12,510 nucleotides of DNA from Bacteroidota bacterium. GTDB lineage: Bacteria; Bacteroidota; Ignavibacteria; Tepidaquicellales; Tepidaquicellaceae. The translations under genes and the position numbers were made by a program. The stretch covers positions 1 through 12,510 of the forward strand of contig DOWN01000278.1 of the NCBI GenBank assembly GCA_003519545.1, given 5' to 3'. Of the stretch, positions 1 to 6,878 are shown piece by piece; within the stretch, counting starts at the first letter, position 1, and the number at the start of each line of letters is the position of its first letter. The notes beneath the pieces are model-generated. The model had not been told where the DNA came from, did no database searches, and saw only the letters and a program-made list of their open reading frames with translations.

Positions 1-1
1 G

Positions 2-49
2 TATAGTGGTTTTTGTTTTATCTTTGAACAATATGAAAACCATCAATAG
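2..49 (+). CDS. Possible C-terminal end of an upstream gene (partial)
   Basis: The frame starting at base 2 is open from the window edge to a TAG at 47-49, encoding only about 15 residues that end in Q-Y-E-N-H-Q. If real, it would stop 2 bases before the ATG of the glycosyltransferase gene, as expected for a tightly packed operon. The frame starting at base 3 is also open, to a TGA at 60-62, so the choice between them is uncertain. The fragment is too short to assign a family. Confidence 0.25.
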   Translation, partial: YSGFCFIFEQYENHQ

Positions 50-51
50 AA

Positions 52-1125
52 ATGAAGTTTGAAAATGTAAATAAAATTTTGATTGCTAAACTTTGTTGTT
101 TGGGAGATTTGGTTTTTATTACTCCATCAATATTGAAACTCCGGGAAAAATTTCCGGATGCAGAAATTTCATTTCTATATTCTGATTGGGTTACGAACTT
201 AATTCCGTATTTGCCTGAAATAAACAAATCAATTAATGCGGGGGATGTTTATGAGAAAAACAGATTTAAACTTGCATTAAATTCATTTAAACTTTTACAG
301 ATATTAAGAAAAGAAAAATTCGATTTAGTTTTTTCAGGTCATAGGAATAAACTTTTCGGCTGGTTATTTAAAAATTCAAATATTCCTTACAGAATAGGAT
401 TTAAAGGTGTTCCGGGATATAATATAACTTCGGAATTTGATGAGAATATCCCTGAAACTTCAAGGTATGTAAAATTATTATATGAATCAGGATTGACAAA
501 TGATTTTACTGATAAAGGATATCCTGTTAAGTTAAACAATAAATTAGTTAAATCAGGAATCAGCGGGACAGAAAAAAAGACTATAGGTATATTTCCATTT
601 GGCGGGTTAAATCCCGGAACAAATATGTTAATAAAAAGATGGGAGTTTGAAAAATATTTAAAACTTATTGACCTTTTAAAAAAGGATTTTAGAATTATAT
701 TTTTTGAAGGAAAAGAGCATGGGGAAAAAATTAAAGAGCGGATTGAAGGTGTTGAGGTTACAGAAATTTTTATGGATAAGATAGCGGGATGTGATTATTT
801 CATAAGTAATGACACCGGTACTCTGCATATCGCAGCGGGATTTGGTGTAAGCACAATAGGTATTTTTGGTCCTACAGATCCTAATATACTTGCACCGGTT
901 TCGGGATTTGGTGTGGAACATAAATTTATTTGGAATAGAACTGAATGTGCACCGTGTTATACACCTGAAACGGCAATTGACAAAGGAAACAAAAAGTATT
1001 GGGATGGTAATATTTTTAAATGCTATATGAACAATCACTTATGTATGAAAGAATTACAAGTTCATAGAGTATTTGAGGAGATTTCAGATTTTATTAAAAA
1101 GACAACAAGTATAAACAAACAATGA
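52..1125 (+). CDS. Glycosyltransferase family 9 (ADP-heptose:LPS heptosyltransferase-like)
   Basis: This 357-residue protein has the two-domain GT-B layout of the WaaC/WaaF/RfaF family, which transfers heptose or a related sugar from a nucleotide donor during lipopolysaccharide or glycan assembly on the inner face of the cytoplasmic membrane. The N-terminal motif CLGDLVFITP (residues 16-25) matches the family's G-D-x2-x2-T-P acceptor-site motif, with D19 as the expected key acid. The C-terminal donor domain carries SNDTGTLH (252-259) and IFGPTDP (271-277). Cysteines C299, C302, C324 and C331 resemble the C-x2-C...C cluster of many family members. There is no signal peptide. The start at 52 is chosen because an in-frame TGA lies at 34-36. 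The stop codon overlaps the nadD start (ATGA), implying translational coupling. The sugar and acceptor cannot be deduced. Confidence 0.9.
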   Translation: MKFENVNKILIAKLCCLGDLVFITPSILKLREKFPDAEISFLYSDWVTNLIPYLPEINKSINAGDVYEKNRFKLALNSFKLLQILRKEKFDLVFSGHRNKLFGWLFKNSNIPYRIGFKGVPGYNITSEFDENIPETSRYVKLLYESGLTNDFTDKGYPVKLNNKLVKSGISGTEKKTIGIFPFGGLNPGTNMLIKRWEFEKYLKLIDLLKKDFRIIFFEGKEHGEKIKERIEGVEVTEIFMDKIAGCDYFISNDTGTLHIAAGFGVSTIGIFGPTDPNILAPVSGFGVEHKFIWNRTECAPCYTPETAIDKGNKKYWDGNIFKCYMNNHLCMKELQVHRVFEEISDFIKKTTSINKQ

Positions 1126-1721
1126 AACGTATCGGGATATTCGGAGGGACTTTTAATCCCCCTCATATAGGACATTCAATAATTGCAGATGATGTAAGAG
1201 AACAAATGCATCTTGATAAAATTTTGTTTATTCCCTCCGGAGTTCATCCTCTAAAAGAAGCAAGTCCAGATATGGCAAGTGCTAAACAGAGATATGAAAT
1301 GGCGAAACTTGCATTTGGAAATGATAAAAATTTTGAAGTCTCTGATATTGAAATAAAAAATACTTCAGAGAAATCATATACCGTAGATACACTCATTAAA
1401 CTCAAGGAACTTTATAAAAAAGATTTCGTAAATTTATATCTGATACTCTCTACGGATAATCTGATAGAATTTCCCAAGTGGAAAAATCCGGAAAAACTTT
1501 TTTTACTTTCAGAAGTAATTTGTGTTAACAGACCGGGATATTATATTAATGAAGTTAAGTCAGAATATTCGCAAAGAGTAAAATATCTGAACGTATTGAA
1601 TCTTGAAATTTCATCAACGATAATAAGAGAGCATATAAGATTTAAAAAGTCTATTAAATATCTTGTTCATCCTGAAGTAGAAAACTATATTTATAAAAAT
1701 AAAATATATCAAAATGTCTGA
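1122..1721 (+). CDS. nadD: Nicotinate-nucleotide adenylyltransferase
   Basis: NadD joins nicotinate mononucleotide and ATP to form deamido-NAD in the cytosolic NAD synthesis pathway. The 199-residue length is usual for the family. The nucleotidyltransferase signature GGTFNPPHIGH lies at residues 8-18 and contains the HxGH-type motif. It is followed by FIPSGVHPLKE (36-46), SYTVDT (85-90), FPKW (117-120) and the C-terminal ISSTIIR motif (163-169, the SxTxxR equivalent). One small departure is LSTDNL (109-114), where NadD enzymes usually have a glycine two residues before the aspartate (G-x-D); here that residue is serine. The ATG overlaps the preceding stop by 4 bases, and the 3' end overlaps the Yip1 gene by 8 bases, so the three genes are probably one transcript. 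Confidence 0.93.
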   Translation: MKRIGIFGGTFNPPHIGHSIIADDVREQMHLDKILFIPSGVHPLKEASPDMASAKQRYEMAKLAFGNDKNFEVSDIEIKNTSEKSYTVDTLIKLKELYKKDFVNLYLILSTDNLIEFPKWKNPEKLFLLSEVICVNRPGYYINEVKSEYSQRVKYLNVLNLEISSTIIREHIRFKKSIKYLVHPEVENYIYKNKIYQNV

Positions 1722-2517
1722 TACAGATCAAAACCAAAATAATTTAGTTTCTTCACCGGAAAATTCTCCTGAGAATTCGCAGGAAGTGGTAGAGCAATTG
1801 ACAGTTTCTGAAGCAATAACCGGTGTATTTACAGAGCCGCGTGATACGTTCACAACAATCAAGTTTACACCTAAAAAGAATTATTGGATAGTTCCGATAA
1901 TTATTATTATTGTTTTAAATCTGATAGCATCTGTAATCTCATCATTAGATCCTGAATTGATGAAAAATGTAATGGACAAACAAAAACAAAAAACAAGAGA
2001 ACAACTTGATGAACAGGTGAAAAAAGGTGCAATGACAAAAGAACAAGCGGATCAGCAATATGAACAGGCAGCACAGTTTATGAATCCTGAAGGTTCAATG
2101 TTTAAAATTATTGCTTATGTCGGCTCTGTTGTTCAGCCATTTATTTTATTATTCCTGATGTCTTTAATATATTTTATTGTTTTAAAAATATTAAGGACTA
2201 CCACAGAATTTCATAATATTCTTAATGTTGTAGGGTTAAGTATGTTGATATCGGGAATTGGTTTATTTATCTCAACCATAATCTCAATTATAATGGGAGA
2301 TATGCAATCGGTAAGTTTAAGTCTTTTATTCTCGGAGGAGTCGGTCGGAAGTAAAATTTACAGTTTGATAACGAGGTTTGATTTATTTTCAATTTGGTTT
2401 TATACAGTTATTTCCATAGGACTAGCAAAAATTTCACTTACATCAGTAACAAAAACATCTGTATTTGTCTTTGGAATCTGGATAATTTATTCAGTTGTTA
2501 CAAGTATGGCTTTTTAA
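1714..2517 (+). CDS. Yip1-domain integral membrane protein
   Basis: This 267-residue protein opens with a polar N/E/S-rich stretch (1-28) and then a conserved-looking entry segment with FTEPRDTFTTIK (39-50). About five hydrophobic helices follow, near 57-76, 132-159, 168-194, 222-242 and 246-265. Between the first two lies a strongly charged, probably helical segment (81-122, rich in K, E and Q). The E-P-R/F-T entry motif followed by this helix pattern fits the Yip1 family (PF04893). The biochemical role of bacterial members is largely unknown. The start codon lies inside the end of nadD. The stop shares the TTAA at 2514-2517 with the convergent phosphatase gene. Confidence 0.72.
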   Translation: MSDTDQNQNNLVSSPENSPENSQEVVEQLTVSEAITGVFTEPRDTFTTIKFTPKKNYWIVPIIIIIVLNLIASVISSLDPELMKNVMDKQKQKTREQLDEQVKKGAMTKEQADQQYEQAAQFMNPEGSMFKIIAYVGSVVQPFILLFLMSLIYFIVLKILRTTTEFHNILNVVGLSMLISGIGLFISTIISIIMGDMQSVSLSLLFSEESVGSKIYSLITRFDLFSIWFYTVISIGLAKISLTSVTKTSVFVFGIWIIYSVVTSMAF

Positions 2518-3683
2518 GATTTAATTTCTAGAATCATTAAAGTTGCATCGTCTTGCAATTCACCTGCACTGAATGATTTTATTTTATCTATGATTCTGTT
2601 AAAGCTGGATTCAAGACTGAGATTTTCTGTTTCAATAATTTCTTTTTCGATTCGGTTATATCCGAATTCTTCCTTCTTTGAATCCATACGTTCAAGTATT
2701 CCGTCTGTCAAAAAATAAAATCTGTTACCTGATTTAAAATCACCCGTTGAAGAAGTAAATTTAAAATCAGGTTTAATTCCGAGTGCAATATTTTTATTGT
2801 TAAGGTTAGAAATATCTGTGCCTGATAATTTTATAACAGGAATATGTCCTGCATTTATAAATTCATACTTTTTATTATCCAAATCCAAAATCAAAAGAAA
2901 GAAAGTAACAAACATATTCTTTCCTGAATTTTCACACAAAGTATTATTAAGAGAGTTTATTACTGAAACGGTATCTGAATTATATTTCAATTCCGTTCTG
3001 ACAGCACTTTTAGTAAATGCCATTAATACACCCGCCGCGAGATTATGTCCTGAAACATCCCCAATCATTACCGCAATTTTATTTCCGGGTAGTTTTACAA
3101 AATCAAAATAATCACCTCCGACTTCTTTAGCATTTTCTGTTTTACCTGTAAGTTCAATGTGATTATCGGAATAATTTATATCGGGAATTATCTGAGATTG
3201 AATTTTTCTTGCAAATTTTATTTCAGATGAAATTCTGAATCTTTCTTCAACAGATACTCTTATTATTTGACCATACTTTGATAAGCCAAAGGATATAAAA
3301 ATTATAGCAAGAAAAAAACAAATGTAACTTGTGAAATCAAATGAATTATCTCCTGAAACTTTTTCCGCATATCTCATTGTGATAAAGACTAAACACCAAA
3401 TTGTTATACCTATTAATATGCTCAGCAGCGTGTAATTTCTTCTGATGAAATTTGAAAATATTGCTATTACATCAAGAGCAAAACCTACCGCAAAAGAAAA
3501 ATATAACAGTAATGAAAGTGTTAATGGTAAATCTGACAATACAGATTCAAAATACAAAATCACAACAAACAAAATTCCAAGATACAGATAAGTGAGACTT
3601 AACATACCTTTAACCTTATATTCTTCGGATAAATCGGAAAAAATTGTATGTTGTTTAGTCCAGGATGTGTTTTTCTTTTTCAT
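2514..3683 (-). CDS. Membrane-anchored SpoIIE/RsbU-type PP2C serine phosphatase
   Basis: This 389-residue protein has an N-terminal membrane region with about four helices (around 27-46, 53-79, 85-103 and 118-135), a short linker (140-165), and a C-terminal SpoIIE-type PP2C phosphatase domain. Catalytic metal-binding residues are visible: D191 and D194 in VGGDYFDF, D209 in IGDVSGH, D327 in LTDG, and D378/D379 in QDDAT. NAGHIP (277-282) is also typical of the family. Such enzymes usually dephosphorylate STAS-domain anti-anti-sigma factors in partner-switching pathways, so the membrane part may sense or localise. No STAS, anti-sigma or sensor-kinase gene is in the window, so the partner is unknown. 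No clear Shine-Dalgarno precedes the ATG. It is divergent from the small membrane protein at 3795 and convergent with the Yip1 gene. Confidence 0.9.
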   Translation of the reverse strand: MKKKNTSWTKQHTIFSDLSEEYKVKGMLSLTYLYLGILFVVILYFESVLSDLPLTLSLLLYFSFAVGFALDVIAIFSNFIRRNYTLLSILIGITIWCLVFITMRYAEKVSGDNSFDFTSYICFFLAIIFISFGLSKYGQIIRVSVEERFRISSEIKFARKIQSQIIPDINYSDNHIELTGKTENAKEVGGDYFDFVKLPGNKIAVMIGDVSGHNLAAGVLMAFTKSAVRTELKYNSDTVSVINSLNNTLCENSGKNMFVTFFLLILDLDNKKYEFINAGHIPVIKLSGTDISNLNNKNIALGIKPDFKFTSSTGDFKSGNRFYFLTDGILERMDSKKEEFGYNRIEKEIIETENLSLESSFNRIIDKIKSFSAGELQDDATLMILEIKS

Positions 3684-3712
3684 TTGTAAGGAATCAGATT
3701 TTCAGTTATATA
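3684..3712 (+). promoter_or_regulatory. Candidate sigma70-like promoter for the 3795-6074 genes
   Basis: In the 111-base divergent gap, TTGTAA (3684-3689) and TATATA (3707-3712) are separated by exactly 17 bases, and both resemble sigma70 -35 and -10 boxes. A start near 3719 would leave a leader of about 75 bases. The sequence is very AT-rich, so a chance match is quite possible. If this is a Bacteroidota-type genome, the main promoter consensus would differ. Confidence 0.3.
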
Positions 3713-3794
3713 TAAAATACGGATAAAAATGCCTTAAGTTTATAAAATAATCAAACCATACTGAATAATACAAAAAAAATGTTTATATTTAAGA

Positions 3795-4046
3795 ATGAAC
3801 AACGAACCAAAATTATGGGTTACTCCCGTACAAAAAAACTACGGTGCGATAATTTGGGGAGTTATAATATATTTTGTTTTAGTAATTTTTATGTTAAGTT
3901 TTATGAACTTTCATCTTGATGATAGATTCATAAGTTTCAGAAATACACTTGAAAACAGAATTGATCTTCTTTTTATAGTAACTCCTCCTGCTGAAGATCT
4001 AAACGAACAATTCATTAACGACAGATTTTCTTCAAATAATTTATAA
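3795..4046 (+). CDS. Small single-pass membrane protein, unknown function
   Basis: This 83-residue protein matches no family I recognise. It has a polar N-terminus ending in VQKNYGA, one hydrophobic helix (about 18-38, rich in I, V, F, L and M), and a soluble C-terminal part of about 45 residues containing LDDRFISFRNTLENR (41-55) and a proline pair (TPPAED, 63-68). There is no cleavable signal-peptide pattern. No Shine-Dalgarno is visible before the ATG. It is the first gene of a rightward run: the CBS gene starts 21 bases after its stop, which supports it being a real gene and a shared transcript. A role linked to the CBS protein is only a guess from position. Confidence 0.6.
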   Translation: MNNEPKLWVTPVQKNYGAIIWGVIIYFVLVIFMLSFMNFHLDDRFISFRNTLENRIDLLFIVTPPAEDLNEQFINDRFSSNNL

Positions 4047-4054
4047 ACTTAAAC

Positions 4055-4064
4055 AAAGGGGGTG
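4055..4064 (+). promoter_or_regulatory. Strong Shine-Dalgarno setting the CBS gene start at 4068
   Basis: AAAGGGGGTG matches 9 of 10 bases of AAAGGAGGTG, the full anti-Shine-Dalgarno complement, and its core sits 5 to 8 bases before the ATG at 4068. An in-frame GTG at 4062 lies inside this site and is therefore unlikely to be the start. Most genes in the window lack such a site, so this gene may be translated strongly. Confidence 0.8.
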
Positions 4065-4067
4065 TTT

Positions 4068-4499
4068 ATGAAGACGTTGAAGGATTTATTAAAAACAGAC
4101 AGAATTCATTATGTGAATTCAGGAAATCCATTATTGGATGTAGTTAAATTTATGGATCAGCATAATGTCGGTGCGGTTCCTATTCTTAATAAAGAAAAAA
4201 AACTGATAGGTATTTTTTCAGAACGTGATTTATTAAGAAGGGTGGTGGCAAAAGGTCTGGATTTGAACTCTACGATAGTTGATGATGTTATGACAAAAGA
4301 AGTTATCGTAATTGAATCACACGATACGCCCGAATATTGTCTGCAAATTATGAAGCAACAGAATTTCAGGCATATTCCTGTGATTGAAAAAAAAGTTTTA
4401 ATTGGTATTTTATCTATTAAAGATTTAATGCTGTACGATACTCAACAAAAAGAAGAAAAAATTGAACAACTTCATTCTTATATACAGTTTGCCGGCTGA
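4068..4499 (+). CDS. Two-CBS-domain protein
   Basis: Starting at the ATG at 4068 this is a 143-residue protein made almost wholly of a CBS pair (Bateman module). CBS1 spans roughly residues 5-65 and contains VGAVPILN and LIGIFSERDLLRR; CBS2 spans roughly 73-128 and contains FRHIPVIEKKVLIGILSIKDL. The V-P-I-x...G-I-x-S-x-R/K-D-L pattern occurs in both. A charged C-terminal helix follows (QQKEEKIEQLHSYIQF). Stand-alone CBS pairs typically bind adenine nucleotides or related ligands and regulate a partner protein. There is no attached enzymatic domain. It sits between a small membrane protein and an AAA+ ATPase and is probably co-transcribed with them; what it regulates is not shown by the sequence. 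Confidence 0.9.
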   Translation: MKTLKDLLKTDRIHYVNSGNPLLDVVKFMDQHNVGAVPILNKEKKLIGIFSERDLLRRVVAKGLDLNSTIVDDVMTKEVIVIESHDTPEYCLQIMKQQNFRHIPVIEKKVLIGILSIKDLMLYDTQQKEEKIEQLHSYIQFAG

Positions 4500-4559
4500 A
4501 AATAAATTCAGTGCTTTAAAAACTTGCCGGGAATAAGTTGAAATATTGAAAATTATTTA

Positions 4560-6074
4560 ATGAACATACAAAAGATAAAAACTCTCGGTGAATTAAAAAA
4601 AAGCGGTTACATTGTAAAACCGGTAAAAGATGAAATCAGGGATAACCTGATAAAAAAAATTAAAAATGAAGAAGTTTTGTTCGATGATATTGTCGGATAT
4701 GAGAATACTGTAGTTCCGATGATACAAAATTCACTTCTTGCAAAACATGATATACTTCTACTGGGATTGAGAGGTCAGGCAAAAACAAAAATTGCGAGAT
4801 TATTGCCTCAATTACTTGATGAATATATCCCTATTATAAAAGATTCAGAAATTAATGATAATCCGTTTGAACCGGTTTCTAAATTTGCAAAAGATTTAAT
4901 ATCTGAAAAAGGAGATGAAACTGAAATTGAATGGATTTCAAGAGATCAAAGATACAGCGAAAAACTTGCAACACCTGATGTTAACATTGCTGATTTAATT
5001 GGAGATATTGACCCTATCAAAGCAGCCAACAAAAGACTTCATTACTCACATGAGGGAGCAATTCATTACGGATTGATTCCCAGAACAAACAGAGGAATTT
5101 TTGTTATAAATGAATTACCTGATTTACAACCGAGAATTCAGGTCGGACTTTTAAACATAATGCAGGAAAAAGATATTCAGATAAGAGGATTTAACATAAG
5201 AATCCCACTTGATATTTTAATTGTATTTACTGCAAACCCGGAAGATTACACAAACAGAGGAAATATTATAACACCATTAAAAGACAGAATTGATTCACAG
5301 ATTATAACTCATTATCCTAAATCCCTTGATGACGGAATTAAAATTACGGATTCACAATCATGGGTAAAAAGAAATAAAAACTTAAACATAAACATTCCGT
5401 ATTATTTCAAAGAAATAATTGAAATGATTGCATTTCAGGCGAGGGTAAGTGAATTTGTAGATCAAAAATCCGGTGTTAGTGCACGGCTTACAATTTCTTC
5501 AATGGAAAATCTTATAAGCAATGCAGAGAGACGGGCTATATTAAACGATGAAGAAAATCTGATAGTCCGTGTAAGTGATTTATACTCAATTATTCCCGGC
5601 ATCACCGGAAAAATAGAACTTGTATTTGAAGGTGAACAGGAAGGTGCCGTTAAAGTTGCAAAAGCATTAATAGCAAAATCAGTCAGAGAAATTTATAAAA
5701 AATATTTCCCTGATCCGTTACAGAGAAAAAAGAAGAACGAAAAAGAAACTAAGGATATTTATTTTGATATTATTGAATGGTTTCAGGAAGGCGGCACTAT
5801 TAACATAACCGATAATATGAAGTTTAAAGAATATTTTAGCGAACTAAAAAAAGTCAAAGGGCTCGAAGAGTTTGTAAAAAAATATCCTCAGTATTACGAA
5901 ACGGAAAAAGAACTTGCTTCACTTATGGAATTTGTACTTGACGGTTTACATCAAAATTCCAAAATTGCAAAAGATGAGTTGGAATCCGGCAGTTCATATA
6001 AAGATTTATTACCGGCGATTTTTTCAAACAAGGATTATGGATTTGATAATCCGGAAGATGATTATTACAGATAA
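4560..6074 (+). CDS. MoxR/magnesium chelatase-like AAA+ ATPase
   Basis: This 504-residue protein is a AAA+ ATPase related to the BchI/ChlI subunit of magnesium chelatase and to MoxR ATPases. The Walker A region is GLRGQAKT (69-76), where alanine replaces the glycine usually preceding the lysine (K75). Walker B is GIFVINE (179-185), sensor 1 is FTANPED (223-229), and a likely arginine finger is R243 in PLKDRID. Conserved insertions such as ATPDVNIADLIGDIDPIKA (137-155) and HYGLIPRTNRG (169-179) fit the family. It lacks the other chelatase subunits, and no photosynthetic or cobalamin genes are present, so a chelatase role is unlikely. Related ATPases usually work with a von Willebrand factor A protein to remodel or activate a target, but no such gene is adjacent here. 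It starts 60 bases after the CBS gene with no clear ribosome site, and an intrinsic terminator follows its stop. Confidence 0.82.
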   Translation: MNIQKIKTLGELKKSGYIVKPVKDEIRDNLIKKIKNEEVLFDDIVGYENTVVPMIQNSLLAKHDILLLGLRGQAKTKIARLLPQLLDEYIPIIKDSEINDNPFEPVSKFAKDLISEKGDETEIEWISRDQRYSEKLATPDVNIADLIGDIDPIKAANKRLHYSHEGAIHYGLIPRTNRGIFVINELPDLQPRIQVGLLNIMQEKDIQIRGFNIRIPLDILIVFTANPEDYTNRGNIITPLKDRIDSQIITHYPKSLDDGIKITDSQSWVKRNKNLNINIPYYFKEIIEMIAFQARVSEFVDQKSGVSARLTISSMENLISNAERRAILNDEENLIVRVSDLYSIIPGITGKIELVFEGEQEGAVKVAKALIAKSVREIYKKYFPDPLQRKKKNEKETKDIYFDIIEWFQEGGTINITDNMKFKEYFSELKKVKGLEEFVKKYPQYYETEKELASLMEFVLDGLHQNSKIAKDELESGSSYKDLLPAIFSNKDYGFDNPEDDYYR

Positions 6075-6083
6075 TTTTTTTTA

Positions 6084-6114
6084 AGACCCGCTTTAAAGCG
6101 GGTTTTTTATTTTT
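6084..6114 (+). terminator. Intrinsic (rho-independent) terminator
   Basis: ACCCGCTTT/AAAGCGGGT (6086-6103) is a perfect 18-base palindrome that folds into a GC-capped stem with a short AT loop. It runs into a T tract (TTTTTT at 6103-6108, then A and five more T or T-like positions to 6114). It lies 11 bases after the stop of the AAA+ ATPase gene and ends only about 5 bases before the ABC ATPase start. It is the only GC-rich hairpin with a T tract that I found in the window. Confidence 0.9.
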
Positions 6115-6119
6115 AATGA

Positions 6120-6878
6120 ATGGAAAAAATAATAGAAGTTAAGAATTTATTTAAGAAATATAAAAATCTGGAAGCGGTTAACGGTATATCTTTTGATGTT
6201 TACAAAGGAGAGATTTTCGGATTACTCGGACCAAACGGAGCAGGTAAAACTACAACACTTGAGATAATGGAAACGCTCCGTGAAAAAACAAAAGGCGAAG
6301 TTTTAATTGACGGATACTCCATAGATAAAGATCAAACTCAGATAAAAAGAATAATAGGAGTTCAGTTACAATCAGCCGGTTTTTATCCGAATCTTTATCT
6401 TGAAGAACTTATAAAATTATTCGCCGGATTATATAATGTCGAAGTTGACCCTGAAAAAATATTAGCAAGTGTGGATTTACTTGAAAAAAGAAAATCTAAG
6501 TTCAAAGAATTATCAGGAGGTCAAAAACAAAGATTTTCAATCGCAACAACTTTAATTAACACACCGAAAATAATTTTTCTTGATGAACCAACAACAGGAC
6601 TTGACCCGCAAGCGAGAAGAAACCTATGGGATTTAATTTTAAAATTCAGAGAACTCGGGACAACGATTATGCTAACTACACATTATATGGATGAAGCGGA
6701 GGTATTATGTGACAGAGTCGGTATAATTGATAAAGGTAAAATTCTTGTAATAGACACACCTGATAACCTGATTGAAGATTTATTAAAAAGAGGATTCACA
6801 AGAAACCGCACAATTAAAGAAGCCACGCTTGAAGATGTTTTCATTGATTTGACAGGGAAGGATTTGAGAGATGAATAA
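6120..6878 (+). CDS. ABC transporter ATP-binding protein (ABC-2 exporter type)
   Basis: This 252-residue nucleotide-binding subunit hydrolyses ATP on the cytoplasmic side to drive the permease encoded next. It has Walker A GPNGAGKTT (37-45), the Q-loop glutamine in GVQLQS (80-85), signature LSGGQKQRF (131-139), Walker B IIFLDEP (151-157) followed by TTGLDP, and the H-loop histidine in TTHYMDEAE (H188). The C-terminal TLEDVFIDLTG (236-246) is the ending seen in DrrA/NatA-type exporter ATPases, while the C-terminal regulatory extension is short. The gene overlaps the permease by 8 bases. Such systems export drugs, lipids or polysaccharides; the substrate is not shown. Confidence 0.93.
   Translation: MEKIIEVKNLFKKYKNLEAVNGISFDVYKGEIFGLLGPNGAGKTTTLEIMETLREKTKGEVLIDGYSIDKDQTQIKRIIGVQLQSAGFYPNLYLEELIKLFAGLYNVEVDPEKILASVDLLEKRKSKFKELSGGQKQRFSIATTLINTPKIIFLDEPTTGLDPQARRNLWDLILKFRELGTTIMLTTHYMDEAEVLCDRVGIIDKGKILVIDTPDNLIEDLLKRGFTRNRTIKEATLEDVFIDLTGKDLRDE

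Noticed and set aside
18..227. Leftward open frame of 69 codons opposite the glycosyltransferase start
   Set aside because: It is antisense to a well-supported gene, has no motif or ribosome site, and its composition mirrors the opposite strand.
676..1038. Leftward open frame of 120 codons within the glycosyltransferase gene
   Set aside because: It lies opposite the conserved SNDTG and GPTDP motif region. The cysteine- and arginine-rich translation looks like an antisense shadow and matches no family.
2797..3111. Rightward open frame of 104 codons inside the phosphatase gene
   Set aside because: It overlaps the catalytic PP2C domain on the other strand and has no independent support.
4062..4067. 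GTG at 4062 as the start of the CBS gene
   Set aside because: It falls inside the strong Shine-Dalgarno AAAGGGGGTG. The ATG at 4068 has ideal spacing from that site.
4500..4559. Possible terminator or small RNA between the CBS and AAA+ genes
   Set aside because: The 60-base gap has no GC-rich inverted repeat followed by a T tract, and nothing resembling a structured RNA.
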